A DNA stretch of 41,106 nt. It comes from Verrucomicrobiales bacterium. GTDB taxonomy: Bacteria > Verrucomicrobiota > Verrucomicrobiia > Verrucomicrobiales > DEV007. Both the position numbers and the translations under genes were made by a program. Under the pieces are notes generated by a model, which was given only the letters and a program-made list of their open reading frames with translations, was not told the DNA's origin and searched no databases. The stretch spans positions 3,896 through 45,001 of the forward strand of contig JARGOZ010000042.1 of assembly GCA_029213025.1 (NCBI GenBank), given 5' to 3'. This document shows, one piece after another, positions 33,818 to 41,106 of this stretch. How positions within the stretch are numbered: the stretch's first letter is position 1; every line of letters starts with the position of its first letter.

Positions 33818-35725
33818 TCAACTTCCGGCCTTCCATTCCTCCCAGTTTTTCCTGATCGATTCCAGTTTTTCCCAGCGGGTGTAGAGAGCTTCGATAGCTG
33901 CTTTTTGGGCCTCCAGCCCGGCGGCCATTTGCGCCGCTTTTTCAGCGTGCTCGACGAAGAACTGCGGATCGGCGAGTTGCGCCTCGGTCGCAGCCAAAGC
34001 CTCCTCCGCTTCGAGGATCACTTCCTCCATGGTTTCCAGTTCGCGCTCCTCTTTCCATTTCAGCTTGGGAGGGGCGCTTGCTTTATCCGGAGAAACGACC
34101 TTTTTCTTTTTCGCCGGTTTGGATTGAACGGTAGCTGAAACCGCCTCCCCCGCTTTGCGCTTTTCCCGGTAGTAAGAGTAGTTTCCTTCGTTAACAGTTA
34201 CTACACCAGGGGATTCAAAAACGATGATTCTGTCGCAAACCCGGTCCAGAAAATACCGGTCGTGACTGACCACCAGAGATGTTCCGCTGAAATTGATAAG
34301 CGCCTCTTCGAGAACACGAAGGCTTTGCAAATCAAGATCGTTGGTCGGTTCATCGAGAATCAAAAAATTTCCGCCCCGCTTCAGGATTTTGGCGAGTAAT
34401 ACCCGGTTTTTCTCGCCCCCGGAAAGCAGACCGATTTTGCCTTTGATCCGCTCATCGCTAAACAGGAAGCGTTTCAGATACCCGCGTACGGAGATCGTCT
34501 CATTTCCGTAGCGCATCATCTCTTTGCCTTCAGCCACCTCGTCGAATATACTTTTTTCCTCATCCAGCTCCAGTCGGGTCTGGTCGGCATAGTTAAACTC
34601 GGTGCGTTTGCCTACTTTGACATTCCCCTCAGTAGGTTCGAGATCCGCCATAATGATACGCAAAAGTGTAGTTTTGCCGGCTCCGTTAGGGCCCACTACC
34701 CCTACACATTCCCCGGCTTTGAAGTGCAGATCCATGCCGAGAATCAACGGGCGCTGATCGATGAAATACGATACCTCATTCAACTCCACCACAATGTTCC
34801 CCAGGTCAGGTGCAGGCGGAACGATCAACTCCATATTCAGTTCCTGATTGGGAGCTTTTTGCCCTTTCACCGCGTAGAAATTTTCCAGACGACTCCGCTG
34901 CTTGGTGCCCCGCGCTTTGACTCCGGCCCGAACCCACTCGATCTCGCTTTTGAGGAAACGCTGCCGTTTTGATTCCGCCGCCTCTGCAGCTTCCTGACGC
35001 TCTTCTTTCGTGATCAGATAGTCGCTGTAGTTCCCTTCATGAGAATAGAACTGCCCGTCGCTCAGCTCCACGATCCGGCTGGCAATACGATCGAGGAAAT
35101 ACCGGTCGTGAGTTACAAACAGGCATGCTCCGGGAAGCGAGGCGAGATATCCCTCCAGCCATTCGATCGCATCCGCATCGAGGTGGTTGGTCGGCTCATC
35201 GAGGATCAGAAGATCCGGCTGCGCTACAAGAGCCCGCGCCAGGCCGACACGCCGCTTTTCCCCTCCGGACAAGTGAACGATGGGACTGTTGCCCGGCGGA
35301 GTGTCCAACTTACGCATCAGGGTTTCGATGCGACTTTCCAGATTCCATCCATCGGCGTGATCGATAAGAAGCTGGAGCTGCTCCTGCTCGGTGGGATTCA
35401 TTTCTTCCCCGGATTCAAATTTCCCCAGCGCCTCGATAAGCTCCGCCGCCCCGGCGCGAATGTTTTCCTCCACCGTGAGCGCGTCATCGAGCTGAAACTC
35501 CTGCGGGAGATAGCCAACAACAAGCCCCTGGCGGCGGGCGATATTGCCGTTATCCGGATTCTCTTCACCGGCAAGAATTCGAAGAAACGACGATTTACCA
35601 CAGCCGTTTCTTCCTACGAGACCGGCTTTATCGCCTTCATTGATAGCCAGGCTTGCAGAGTCGAGTAAATCGTCGTGGCCATAGGAAAGGCACAGATCAG
35701 TAGCGGAGATAATGGAATCAGCCAT
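33818..35725 (-). CDS. uup: ABC-F family ATPase, Uup-like
   Basis: A 635-residue protein with two ABC ATPase domains and no membrane segments. Domain 1: Walker A GRNGCGKS (residues 38-45), signature LSGGEKRR, Walker B LLILDEPTNHLDADAI. Domain 2: Walker A GPNGAGKT, signature LSGGEKNR, Walker B FLILDEPTNDLD. The linker between them holds the ABC-F arm; a charged C-terminal tail (about 545-635, KKKKV, then Glu/Ala-rich helices) should form the coiled coil seen in Uup, which binds DNA or ribosomes. ABC-F proteins act on the ribosome. The start at 35725 (MADSIISATDL) fits the family; 30 upstream residues in the longer frame overlap the PLD gene region. Confidence 0.88.
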   Translation of the reverse strand: MADSIISATDLCLSYGHDDLLDSASLAINEGDKAGLVGRNGCGKSSFLRILAGEENPDNGNIARRQGLVVGYLPQEFQLDDALTVEENIRAGAAELIEALGKFESGEEMNPTEQEQLQLLIDHADGWNLESRIETLMRKLDTPPGNSPIVHLSGGEKRRVGLARALVAQPDLLILDEPTNHLDADAIEWLEGYLASLPGACLFVTHDRYFLDRIASRIVELSDGQFYSHEGNYSDYLITKEERQEAAEAAESKRQRFLKSEIEWVRAGVKARGTKQRSRLENFYAVKGQKAPNQELNMELIVPPAPDLGNIVVELNEVSYFIDQRPLILGMDLHFKAGECVGVVGPNGAGKTTLLRIIMADLEPTEGNVKVGKRTEFNYADQTRLELDEEKSIFDEVAEGKEMMRYGNETISVRGYLKRFLFSDERIKGKIGLLSGGEKNRVLLAKILKRGGNFLILDEPTNDLDLQSLRVLEEALINFSGTSLVVSHDRYFLDRVCDRIIVFESPGVVTVNEGNYSYYREKRKAGEAVSATVQSKPAKKKKVVSPDKASAPPKLKWKEERELETMEEVILEAEEALAATEAQLADPQFFVEHAEKAAQMAAGLEAQKAAIEALYTRWEKLESIRKNWEEWKAGS

Positions 35726-35775
35726 ATTTTCAGGCCCATCTATTGACTCATTCTGCCTGGATTTCCTGCACAATT

Positions 35776-36300
35776 TCAGCAAATCGGATCCGGACAGCTT
35801 TTCCGGTGGCCGCATTTCAGGCAGGAGTTGCCGATCCAGAACTCATCGTAAAATTCGCAGAGTTCCGAGACCATTTTCGAATCGGTAGTAAACACCCCGG
35901 CTTCAAAATTTCTCCGCAGCGGGGATTTTGATCCAATCCCGGCGCCGGTCAGGTTTGCCGATCCAATGTAGGCTTTCCTCCCGTCGATAATAATGAGCTT
36001 GGCATGCATTCTCGGGCAGAGCACCCGCTCAAAGTTATCGGAGTGAATCAACTCGGGAAATCGATCAAAATCTTTTCGAAAACGGGGTCCGGGTTCTTTC
36101 GCATGAATCAACCGCACCCCTATCCCACCGGCCACCAAGTCCGCCAGAACAGCGACAAACGGAATATATTTCCCCTTGCCGGCTTCTACATGGAGGTCCT
36201 TCAGATCCGCAGTCGAAATCCAAACGAAGCGCCGCGCCGCAGGAATTTCCTCCTGAATTACTTTATGATAGGCGGCTTCGTTGAGGAGTAGTTCGGTCAT
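35776..36300 (-). CDS. Phospholipase D-like protein with one HKD motif
   Basis: A 174-residue protein of the PLD superfamily. The single catalytic motif is H99-A-K101-(x4)-D106 with the following GSANLTGAG; a dimer would be needed for a full active site, as in the Nuc nuclease group. There is no signal peptide, so it probably acts in the cytoplasm. The last 15 residues (CLKCGHRKSCPDPIC) hold four cysteines and a His and could bind zinc. It lies 50 bases upstream of uup on the same strand, 14 bases after the DUF4870 gene, so an operon is likely. Whether it cuts nucleic acid or lipid is unknown. Confidence 0.8.
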   Translation of the reverse strand: MTELLLNEAAYHKVIQEEIPAARRFVWISTADLKDLHVEAGKGKYIPFVAVLADLVAGGIGVRLIHAKEPGPRFRKDFDRFPELIHSDNFERVLCPRMHAKLIIIDGRKAYIGSANLTGAGIGSKSPLRRNFEAGVFTTDSKMVSELCEFYDEFWIGNSCLKCGHRKSCPDPIC

Positions 36301-36314
36301 AAACAGACCGAACC

Positions 36315-36815
36315 TTACTTGATCATTCGAATTGTGAAAGGCAGAGCCATAAATTCGCCATCAAATGCTTTGATGCCCGCAACAATTCCGGCCACCAGCA
36401 TAATGATACCTCCTACCATCAAAATAAGGATCGGTAAAACCAACCAAATCAGCGCCACACAAATGATCGCGAGAATCAGATAGGAAAGTTGAAAATTCAG
36501 AGCTTCTCTAGCGTGACAGGCTACAAACGGACTTTTGTCTTTCTGCATCAAATAGATTACCAGAGGCGGCACAAACCCGAGACCGAAACTGGTACAAACC
36601 AGCCCGCCAAGGTGGCAAATCATAGCCCACATTTTTTCATCCTGCGGTGGCATTGCGCCTTCGCCCGATTGAGATACCTGAGGATATTTTGAAAAAAGTG
36701 TACCGGCCCTCTCTACAAATCCAGGTGCTGCGGGTGCCTCATTTACCGGCGGAACAGGCCCGGCCGGAGGTGGATCTGATTGAGGCGGGGAATCATGAGG
36801 TGTTTGGTCTTCCAT
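36315..36815 (-). CDS. DUF4870 (Tic20-like) membrane protein
   Basis: A 166-residue protein. A Pro-rich cytoplasmic head (residues 1-55) is followed by a DUF4870 domain: DEKMWAMICHLGGLV, GFVPPLVIYLMQKDKSPFV, AREALNFQLSYLI and two closing helices ending PFTIRMIK. About four membrane helices are visible. The family resembles Tic20 in outline, but its function in bacteria is not known. It is the first gene of a minus-strand set followed by the PLD-like gene and uup, and is divergent from hflK across a 156-base AT-rich gap. Confidence 0.88.
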   Translation of the reverse strand: MEDQTPHDSPPQSDPPPAGPVPPVNEAPAAPGFVERAGTLFSKYPQVSQSGEGAMPPQDEKMWAMICHLGGLVCTSFGLGFVPPLVIYLMQKDKSPFVACHAREALNFQLSYLILAIICVALIWLVLPILILMVGGIIMLVAGIVAGIKAFDGEFMALPFTIRMIK

Positions 36816-36971
36816 TTTCGCGAGTCAATTATGTGGTTAACATCAAATAAGCAAGGTTTTCACCGAAACTCAATGTAGTATAGAATAGAATTTCACGGCT
36901 TTTTCACTATTACAATCAATACCTGCAATTGTAACTGGACCGGAAGTAGAAAAAAGGTATTATCTACGACT

Positions 36972-37952
36972 ATGCGTCTTCAAGTCGGAAATCAGGTTGT
37001 TGATATAAATATACCGGGCAGCACCAAAGGGTTCATCCTTGCTCTACTTCTGGCCCTCGTCGGCTACACCGTTTACAAGGGGGTATATATGGTTCAACAG
37101 GAGGAGGAAGCCGTCGTCACCCGATTTGGTAAATATACAGGAACGGTGACCCCGGGACTACACTTTAAGATACCATACGTAGACGACGCCCAACTCATCA
37201 AAGTTCGCAGACAGCAAAAACTCGAGTTTGGGTTCGGAACCCGCGAAGCAAGTAATGAATTTCAGCATTCCACACCCGATGAAATGCTCCACGAAAAATC
37301 CATGGTGACCGGCGATCTGAATGCCGCCCTTGTGGAATGGGTCGTTCAATACCGGATTACCAATCCAAAAGATTTCGTATTTAATGTGGAAGAACCGCTC
37401 CCCACTCTGCGGGACGCTACCGAATCAGTAATGAGAGAAGTGGTAGGTGATCGCACAGTGGATGAAGTCATCACCGTAGGCCGTCAGGAAATCGAAGACA
37501 CCTGCAAACAAAACCTTTCCGACCTGGTTGACCTCTACGCTCTTGGAATCACCATCGATCAGGTGCAACTAAAGGACGTCGATCCCCCGAGGGAAGTCCA
37601 GGCCTCGTTTAACGAAGTCAATCAAGCTCAGCAGGAAAAGGAAAAATCAATCAATGTGGCCAACGGCCAATACAACAAAGCCGTGCCGAAAGCCCGTGGT
37701 GATGCCGACAAGATGATCAGCGAAGCTGAAGGTTACGCGACCAAACGAATCAACGAAGCCGAAGGTGATGTAGCGAAATTCGTCGCACTATATAAAGAAT
37801 ACGATAAATCCCCTGATGTTACCCGCCGCCGTATTTACCTGGAAACTATGGAACGGGTTATGCCGCAAATCGGCAACAAGGTAATTCTCGATCAAAGCGG
37901 CAGTCAGGCGATTCCGCTCCTCCCGTTAAACAACCTCGGACTGAATAAATAA
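36972..37952 (+). CDS. hflK: HflK, SPFH-family membrane protein
   Basis: A 326-residue protein with one N-terminal helix (about residues 20-42), the SPFH/prohibitin domain (VVTRFGKYTGTVTPGLHFKIPYVDDAQ and onwards), and a long C-terminal coiled coil (VNQAQQEKEKSINVANGQYN, then KMISEAEGYATKRINEAEGD). HflK and HflC form a cage around the FtsH protease and limit its access to membrane substrates. No FtsH gene is in the window. The usual Gly/Pro-rich N-terminal cytoplasmic region of proteobacterial HflK is absent. hflC follows after 21 bases. The promoter should lie in the AT-rich gap before it. Confidence 0.92.
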   Translation: MRLQVGNQVVDINIPGSTKGFILALLLALVGYTVYKGVYMVQQEEEAVVTRFGKYTGTVTPGLHFKIPYVDDAQLIKVRRQQKLEFGFGTREASNEFQHSTPDEMLHEKSMVTGDLNAALVEWVVQYRITNPKDFVFNVEEPLPTLRDATESVMREVVGDRTVDEVITVGRQEIEDTCKQNLSDLVDLYALGITIDQVQLKDVDPPREVQASFNEVNQAQQEKEKSINVANGQYNKAVPKARGDADKMISEAEGYATKRINEAEGDVAKFVALYKEYDKSPDVTRRRIYLETMERVMPQIGNKVILDQSGSQAIPLLPLNNLGLNK

Positions 37953-37973
37953 TCTTTTAATCCCGCTACCACT

Positions 37974-39023
37974 ATGAATAAAAAAAGTTCTGCAGCAGGT
38001 TGCTTTGCCATCTTTTTCGTCCTCTTGCTTCTCCTTGGAGGAAAAGCCTGTCTTTATACCGTAAGTGAAAAGGAGCAGGTTATCATCACAAGGTTCGGAG
38101 AAGCCCAGGGTGAACCCATCAAAACAGCCGGCATTAAATTCAAACTACCGTTTGTCGATAAGGTGAACCGCATTTCCAAACAGATCCTTGGATGGGATGG
38201 ATACGCCACCGAAATGCCGACCAAAGATAAAACCTATATCTCAGTCGACACCTATGCGCGCTGGCGGATTGTTGATGCGATACAGTATTTTGAAAAACTG
38301 CGGGAACAAAGAAGAGCCATTTCCCGACTTGACGATATTCTCGGGTCCGAAACCCGGAACTCGATTGCGAAACACGAGTTGATCGAAGTGATCCGTACCA
38401 CTAAAGATCGAACTCCTGAAGTTTCCGATGAACTCACCAAAGCGGATATGACCGGCAAAATCGGGAAATTGTTGCCCATCCGAAAAGGCAGAAGTCAGCT
38501 CGAGAAAGAAATTTTCGAAACCAGTAAAGTTAAACTCGGCGAATTTGGTATCGAATTGCTCGACGTCAGGTTCAAACGAATCAACTACAACTCCAGTGTC
38601 CGGTTGCGAATTTACGAAAGAATGGTTTCCGAGCGCCAGCAAATCGCCGAACGATTCCGGTCGGAAGGAGCCGGCGAAGCTTCGAAAATTCTCGGTAACA
38701 TGGAAAAAGACCTCGCCGAAATCGAATCGGCCGCCTACAAAACATCGGAAACGATCAAAGGCGAAGCCGACGCGAAAGCGAGTGATATCTATGCGAAAGC
38801 GTACGGCACCTCGGAAAGATCCGCCGAATTTTATGAATTCGTGAAGACCATGGCTCTCTACGAGAAAATGTTATCCGGAAAAAGCACAGTAGTCCTGTCT
38901 ACCGACTCCGATATGTTTAAGTATTTGAAGTCGGTGGAACCGTCTACTAAACCGGCAGATGCAAAACCGGCCCCTCAAAAAGCCGCACAGCCAGCACCGC
39001 GAATCCCGGCTCCCGCTCAGTAA
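37974..39023 (+). CDS. hflC: HflC, SPFH-family membrane protein
   Basis: A 349-residue partner of HflK. One membrane helix at about residues 8-27 is followed by the SPFH domain (EKEQVIITRFGEAQGEPIKTAG) and a coiled-coil region (IESAAYKTSETIKGEADAKA). The end of the conserved part has VVLSTDSDMFKYL, the typical HflC signature near the C-terminus. A Pro/Ala-rich tail of about 28 residues (KPAPQKAAQPAPRIPAPAQ) follows and is not typical of the shorter proteobacterial form. It is convergent with uppS, with 12 bases between the stops. Confidence 0.92.
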   Translation: MNKKSSAAGCFAIFFVLLLLLGGKACLYTVSEKEQVIITRFGEAQGEPIKTAGIKFKLPFVDKVNRISKQILGWDGYATEMPTKDKTYISVDTYARWRIVDAIQYFEKLREQRRAISRLDDILGSETRNSIAKHELIEVIRTTKDRTPEVSDELTKADMTGKIGKLLPIRKGRSQLEKEIFETSKVKLGEFGIELLDVRFKRINYNSSVRLRIYERMVSERQQIAERFRSEGAGEASKILGNMEKDLAEIESAAYKTSETIKGEADAKASDIYAKAYGTSERSAEFYEFVKTMALYEKMLSGKSTVVLSTDSDMFKYLKSVEPSTKPADAKPAPQKAAQPAPRIPAPAQ

Positions 39024-39035
39024 CCCCGGAGCCCT

Positions 39036-39755
39036 CTACAGTCCGCCGTATCGTCGGTGGCGCCTCTGGTAATCAGCGATCGCCTCCTCCAGGTGGGAGC
39101 GCCTGAAATCGGGCCAGTAGACATCGGTGATGTAAATCTCGGAATAGCTGATCTGCCAGAGCAAAAAGTTTGAGATCCGGAATTCTCCACTGGTTCGGAT
39201 CAGTAAATCAGGATCGGGGCAGTCAGCTGTGTAGAGGTAGTCCCCGAAATTTTCCACCGTCAGCTCATCGGGAGTTATTTCGCCGTCGGCACTTTTCTGC
39301 ATCAGTGTCCGGACCGCTTTTACGATTTCCTCCCTCGACCCGTAGCTGAGCGCGACATACAATGTCAGGCCGTCATTTTCGGCGGTAGCTTCGATTGTTT
39401 TATTCAACTGACTGAGACTCGATTCCGGCAGCATTTCCACCGCTCCAATCACCTTTAATCTCACGTTATTTTCGATCAGCGAAGAGGTTTTCAGCTTCAA
39501 AAAATGCGTTAACAACCCCATCAAACCGTCCACCTCGCTGCGCGGGCGCTTCCAGTTTTCAGAACTGAACGCATAGAGAGTCAGATACTTAACCCCGATA
39601 GCGCCACAGGATTCAATGATCGCTTCGACCGACTTGGCTCCCTCGCGATGCCCTTCGTTCCGGGCTTTACCGCGGCTCTTAGCCCAACGCCCGTTGCCAT
39701 CCATAATAACGGCAATGTGCTCTGGAACAGGTAGGGCGGGATCGATCATCGGCAT
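39036..39755 (-). CDS. uppS: UppS, isoprenyl (undecaprenyl) diphosphate synthase
   Basis: A 239-residue cis-prenyltransferase that makes the C55 lipid carrier for peptidoglycan and other wall polymers. The catalytic motif is MDGNGRWAKSRG with D19; FSSENWKRP, SYGSREEI and PDLLIRTSGE-x-RISNFLLWQ are all present, together with the ending VYWPDFR. The start at 39755 (MPMIDPALPVPEHIAVIMD) gives the usual distance to the active site; a second Met at 39749 is also possible. The long frame reaching 40127 overlaps the SHOCT gene and was not used. cdsA and dxr, which often follow uppS, are not next to it. Confidence 0.95.
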   Translation of the reverse strand: MPMIDPALPVPEHIAVIMDGNGRWAKSRGKARNEGHREGAKSVEAIIESCGAIGVKYLTLYAFSSENWKRPRSEVDGLMGLLTHFLKLKTSSLIENNVRLKVIGAVEMLPESSLSQLNKTIEATAENDGLTLYVALSYGSREEIVKAVRTLMQKSADGEITPDELTVENFGDYLYTADCPDPDLLIRTSGEFRISNFLLWQISYSEIYITDVYWPDFRRSHLEEAIADYQRRHRRYGGL

Positions 39756-39863
39756 GAATCGATAACGAATACGAATACGGACAGAAAATGCAATGAAGAT
39801 GTTGCCGATTACCACCTGTTGCTTGAAATCCTGCCGATTTCGCGTATAGGCGCTTCTAACACT

Positions 39864-40583
39864 ATGACCAAACTTACTCCCCGGGGAGAACAAATTATTG
39901 CCGACATCTCGTCGCGCTATCAAATCAGCCGTGAATCGACTGTCAGCATGCTCATCTCCGTGAACAACGGCGGCGGGACAATGGCCCAATTCAGCATCCC
40001 GGAATATGGAAGCGGTCAGTGGATGCGGGGCGGGATGACTATGGTTGGCGATCTGTTCAATAATCAGTTGAAAGCCAACGTAAACAATCTGTGCGAAGAG
40101 CTTTCCAATGCATTGGCACAGAATCAAATTTTTGAACCGCTGCCTGCCGGAACCCGCGGCAGCAACACATGGTGGCCATCCAATCTGGGAGTGCCCTCAT
40201 CCACAGGCGGTCAGAACAATACCCGCTACGCCGTTTTCCCGAACGAAAGACGGCTGGCGGTGGAAACGAATGGTCAGGTCAGTGTCTACGATACTCTGAA
40301 CCACAATATCGGAGGAGTCAGCCAGCAGCAGGGAAGCAATAATTCACTCACCTTTTCAAGCCAACTGGGGACTTTTTCGACTTTGAATCTGCCCCTTGTC
40401 TCCGGCCCCGGAGGATCTAACCCTCCCCAACAGGCTGCACCGGTTTCGAATTCCCCTAACAACACCAGCGAAAACACAGATGTTTATGAAAATCTGCGCA
40501 AGCTTGGTGAACTTCGAGATGCCGGAATCCTTTCGGAAAACGAGTTTCAGGCCAAAAAGACCGAATTGTTAAACCGGCTCTAA
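39864..40583 (+). CDS. SHOCT-domain protein
   Basis: A 239-residue protein with no signal peptide. The N-terminus (MTKLTPRGEQIIADISSRY, then GGGTMAQFSIPEYGSGQWM and GGMTMVGDLFN) and the middle (YAVFPNERRLAVETNGQVSVYDT, IGGVSQQQG) belong to a family found across Gram-negative bacteria without an assigned function. The last 30 residues are a SHOCT module (LRKLGELRDAGILSENEFQ), a short helical pair that usually sits at the C-terminus and mediates oligomerisation. It is divergent from uppS (108-base gap) and convergent with purA (10-base gap). The start at 39864 was chosen by the family's MTKLT-type beginning. Confidence 0.85.
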   Translation: MTKLTPRGEQIIADISSRYQISRESTVSMLISVNNGGGTMAQFSIPEYGSGQWMRGGMTMVGDLFNNQLKANVNNLCEELSNALAQNQIFEPLPAGTRGSNTWWPSNLGVPSSTGGQNNTRYAVFPNERRLAVETNGQVSVYDTLNHNIGGVSQQQGSNNSLTFSSQLGTFSTLNLPLVSGPGGSNPPQQAAPVSNSPNNTSENTDVYENLRKLGELRDAGILSENEFQAKKTELLNRL

Positions 40584-40593
40584 GTCCTGAAGG

Positions 40594-41106
40594 CTACCTG
40601 AGAATCGTCTGGCTGCGATCCGGACCAACGCCGATTGCCCCAACAGGGGCTCCGGTTTCTTTTTCGATCCGGTCGAGATAAGCGCGGGCGTTTTCAGGCA
40701 GCTCATTATAGCTTCGGCACGCCGTCGTATCAGTTTTCCAACCAGGAAGAACTTCCAGTACCGGTTTGGCATTTTCAAAATCTTTGATCGCCGCCGGTGG
40801 AAGATTCACTTTTACCCCATCGACCTCATAGTGGGTACAAATCGGGATTTCTTCAAGGTCGTCCAGACCGTCGATGTTCGTGATGGCCCAGCTGTCGACA
40901 CCGTTAACCATTGCGGAGTAACGGAGTAAGACAAAATCGAGCCATCCGCAGCGGCGTTTTCTTCCGGTAGTGGCACCGAATTCGCGGCCCATGCTGTGAA
41001 AACGATCACTCAGCGCCTCATCCCCCGTCGGGAACGGGCCGGCCCCCACGCGAGTGGTGTAGGCTTTTGCCACGCCAACAACGCGATCGATCTTTTGCGG
41101 AGGAAC
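40594..41106 (-). CDS. purA: PurA, adenylosuccinate synthetase, C-terminal part (5' end outside window)
   Basis: The frame is open to the right edge, so this is the last 170 residues or so of a protein of about 430. It converts IMP, GTP and aspartate to adenylosuccinate in AMP synthesis. Visible motifs: VPPQKIDRVVGVAKAYTTRV, GAGPFPTGDE, the strongly conserved TGRKRRCGWLD, and near the end GAPVGAIGVGPDRSQTI, which closes the protein in this family. The GTG at 41071-41073 is an internal Val codon, not a start. The reading frame is intact in the part seen. Confidence 0.95.
   Translation of the reverse strand, partial: VPPQKIDRVVGVAKAYTTRVGAGPFPTGDEALSDRFHSMGREFGATTGRKRRCGWLDFVLLRYSAMVNGVDSWAITNIDGLDDLEEIPICTHYEVDGVKVNLPPAAIKDFENAKPVLEVLPGWKTDTTACRSYNELPENARAYLDRIEKETGAPVGAIGVGPDRSQTILR

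Noticed and set aside
36929..36963. A sigma-70 promoter (TTGTAA and TATTAT) ahead of hflK
   Set aside because: The two boxes are 23 bases apart, too far for a standard promoter, and no better -35 was visible.
39756..40127. N-terminal extension of UppS by about 124 residues
   Set aside because: The extension overlaps the SHOCT gene in antisense, and the family starts close to the DGNGRW motif.

Overview
The window looks like a chromosome segment from a Verrucomicrobiota bacterium, probably near Opitutae/Puniceicoccales. This is inferred from gene content, not from a marker gene: three secreted sulfatases, a DUF1501 protein beside a sulfatase, a PocR-AraC regulator, a fused CcoN-CcoO oxidase subunit with a one-haem CcoP, and few Shine-Dalgarno sequences. 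No rRNA, tRNA or CRISPR array was seen. Base composition looks balanced by eye; it was not computed.

Layout. 1-1256: the 3' end of a hybrid histidine kinase and an unrecognised gene. 1281-9400: one tightly packed operon for a cbb3 cytochrome oxidase and its maturation (ccoS, ccoNO, ccoQ, ccoP, ccoG, a tiny membrane protein, a TauE/SafE-type membrane protein, ccoI), followed by a PocR-AraC regulator (9440-10360). 10440-13682: rodA on the minus strand, then moaA behind a leader that can fold in alternative ways, a pseudopilin-like protein and a small basic protein. 13687-16161: an 824-residue hybrid sensor kinase. 16331-30659: an accessory, catabolic-looking region with a glucose/sorbosone dehydrogenase-like beta-propeller, three sulfatases, a DUF1501 protein, a decayed IS110-type transposase, a kinase-fold protein without catalytic residues, an alpha/beta hydrolase and a divergent PurC-like protein. 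30763-41106: housekeeping and envelope genes (murJ, a leucine-rich-repeat lipoprotein, a TM2 protein, an ABC-F ATPase, a phospholipase D-like protein, DUF4870, hflK-hflC, uppS, a SHOCT protein, and the 3' part of purA).

The most unusual material is non-coding. A 22-base tandem repeat, core ACTGTACCCTGTT, occurs at four places, all between convergent genes (10360-10425, 28453-28529, 28836-28879, 33781-33814). The 819-base gap at 28239-29057 holds two of these arrays, a short perfect hairpin and a 159-base cloverleaf-like element closed by a perfect 23-base inverted repeat. The moaA leader holds two copies of a 17-base motif on either side of a segment that can pair with either. These may belong to one family of palindromic or tandem elements that settles at gene ends, but that needs a genome-wide search.

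Among proteins, the least expected are the possible double pseudokinase (24172-25884), whose stop overlaps an exported hydrolase, and the PurC-like gene, whose conserved N-terminus lies upstream of any usable start codon.
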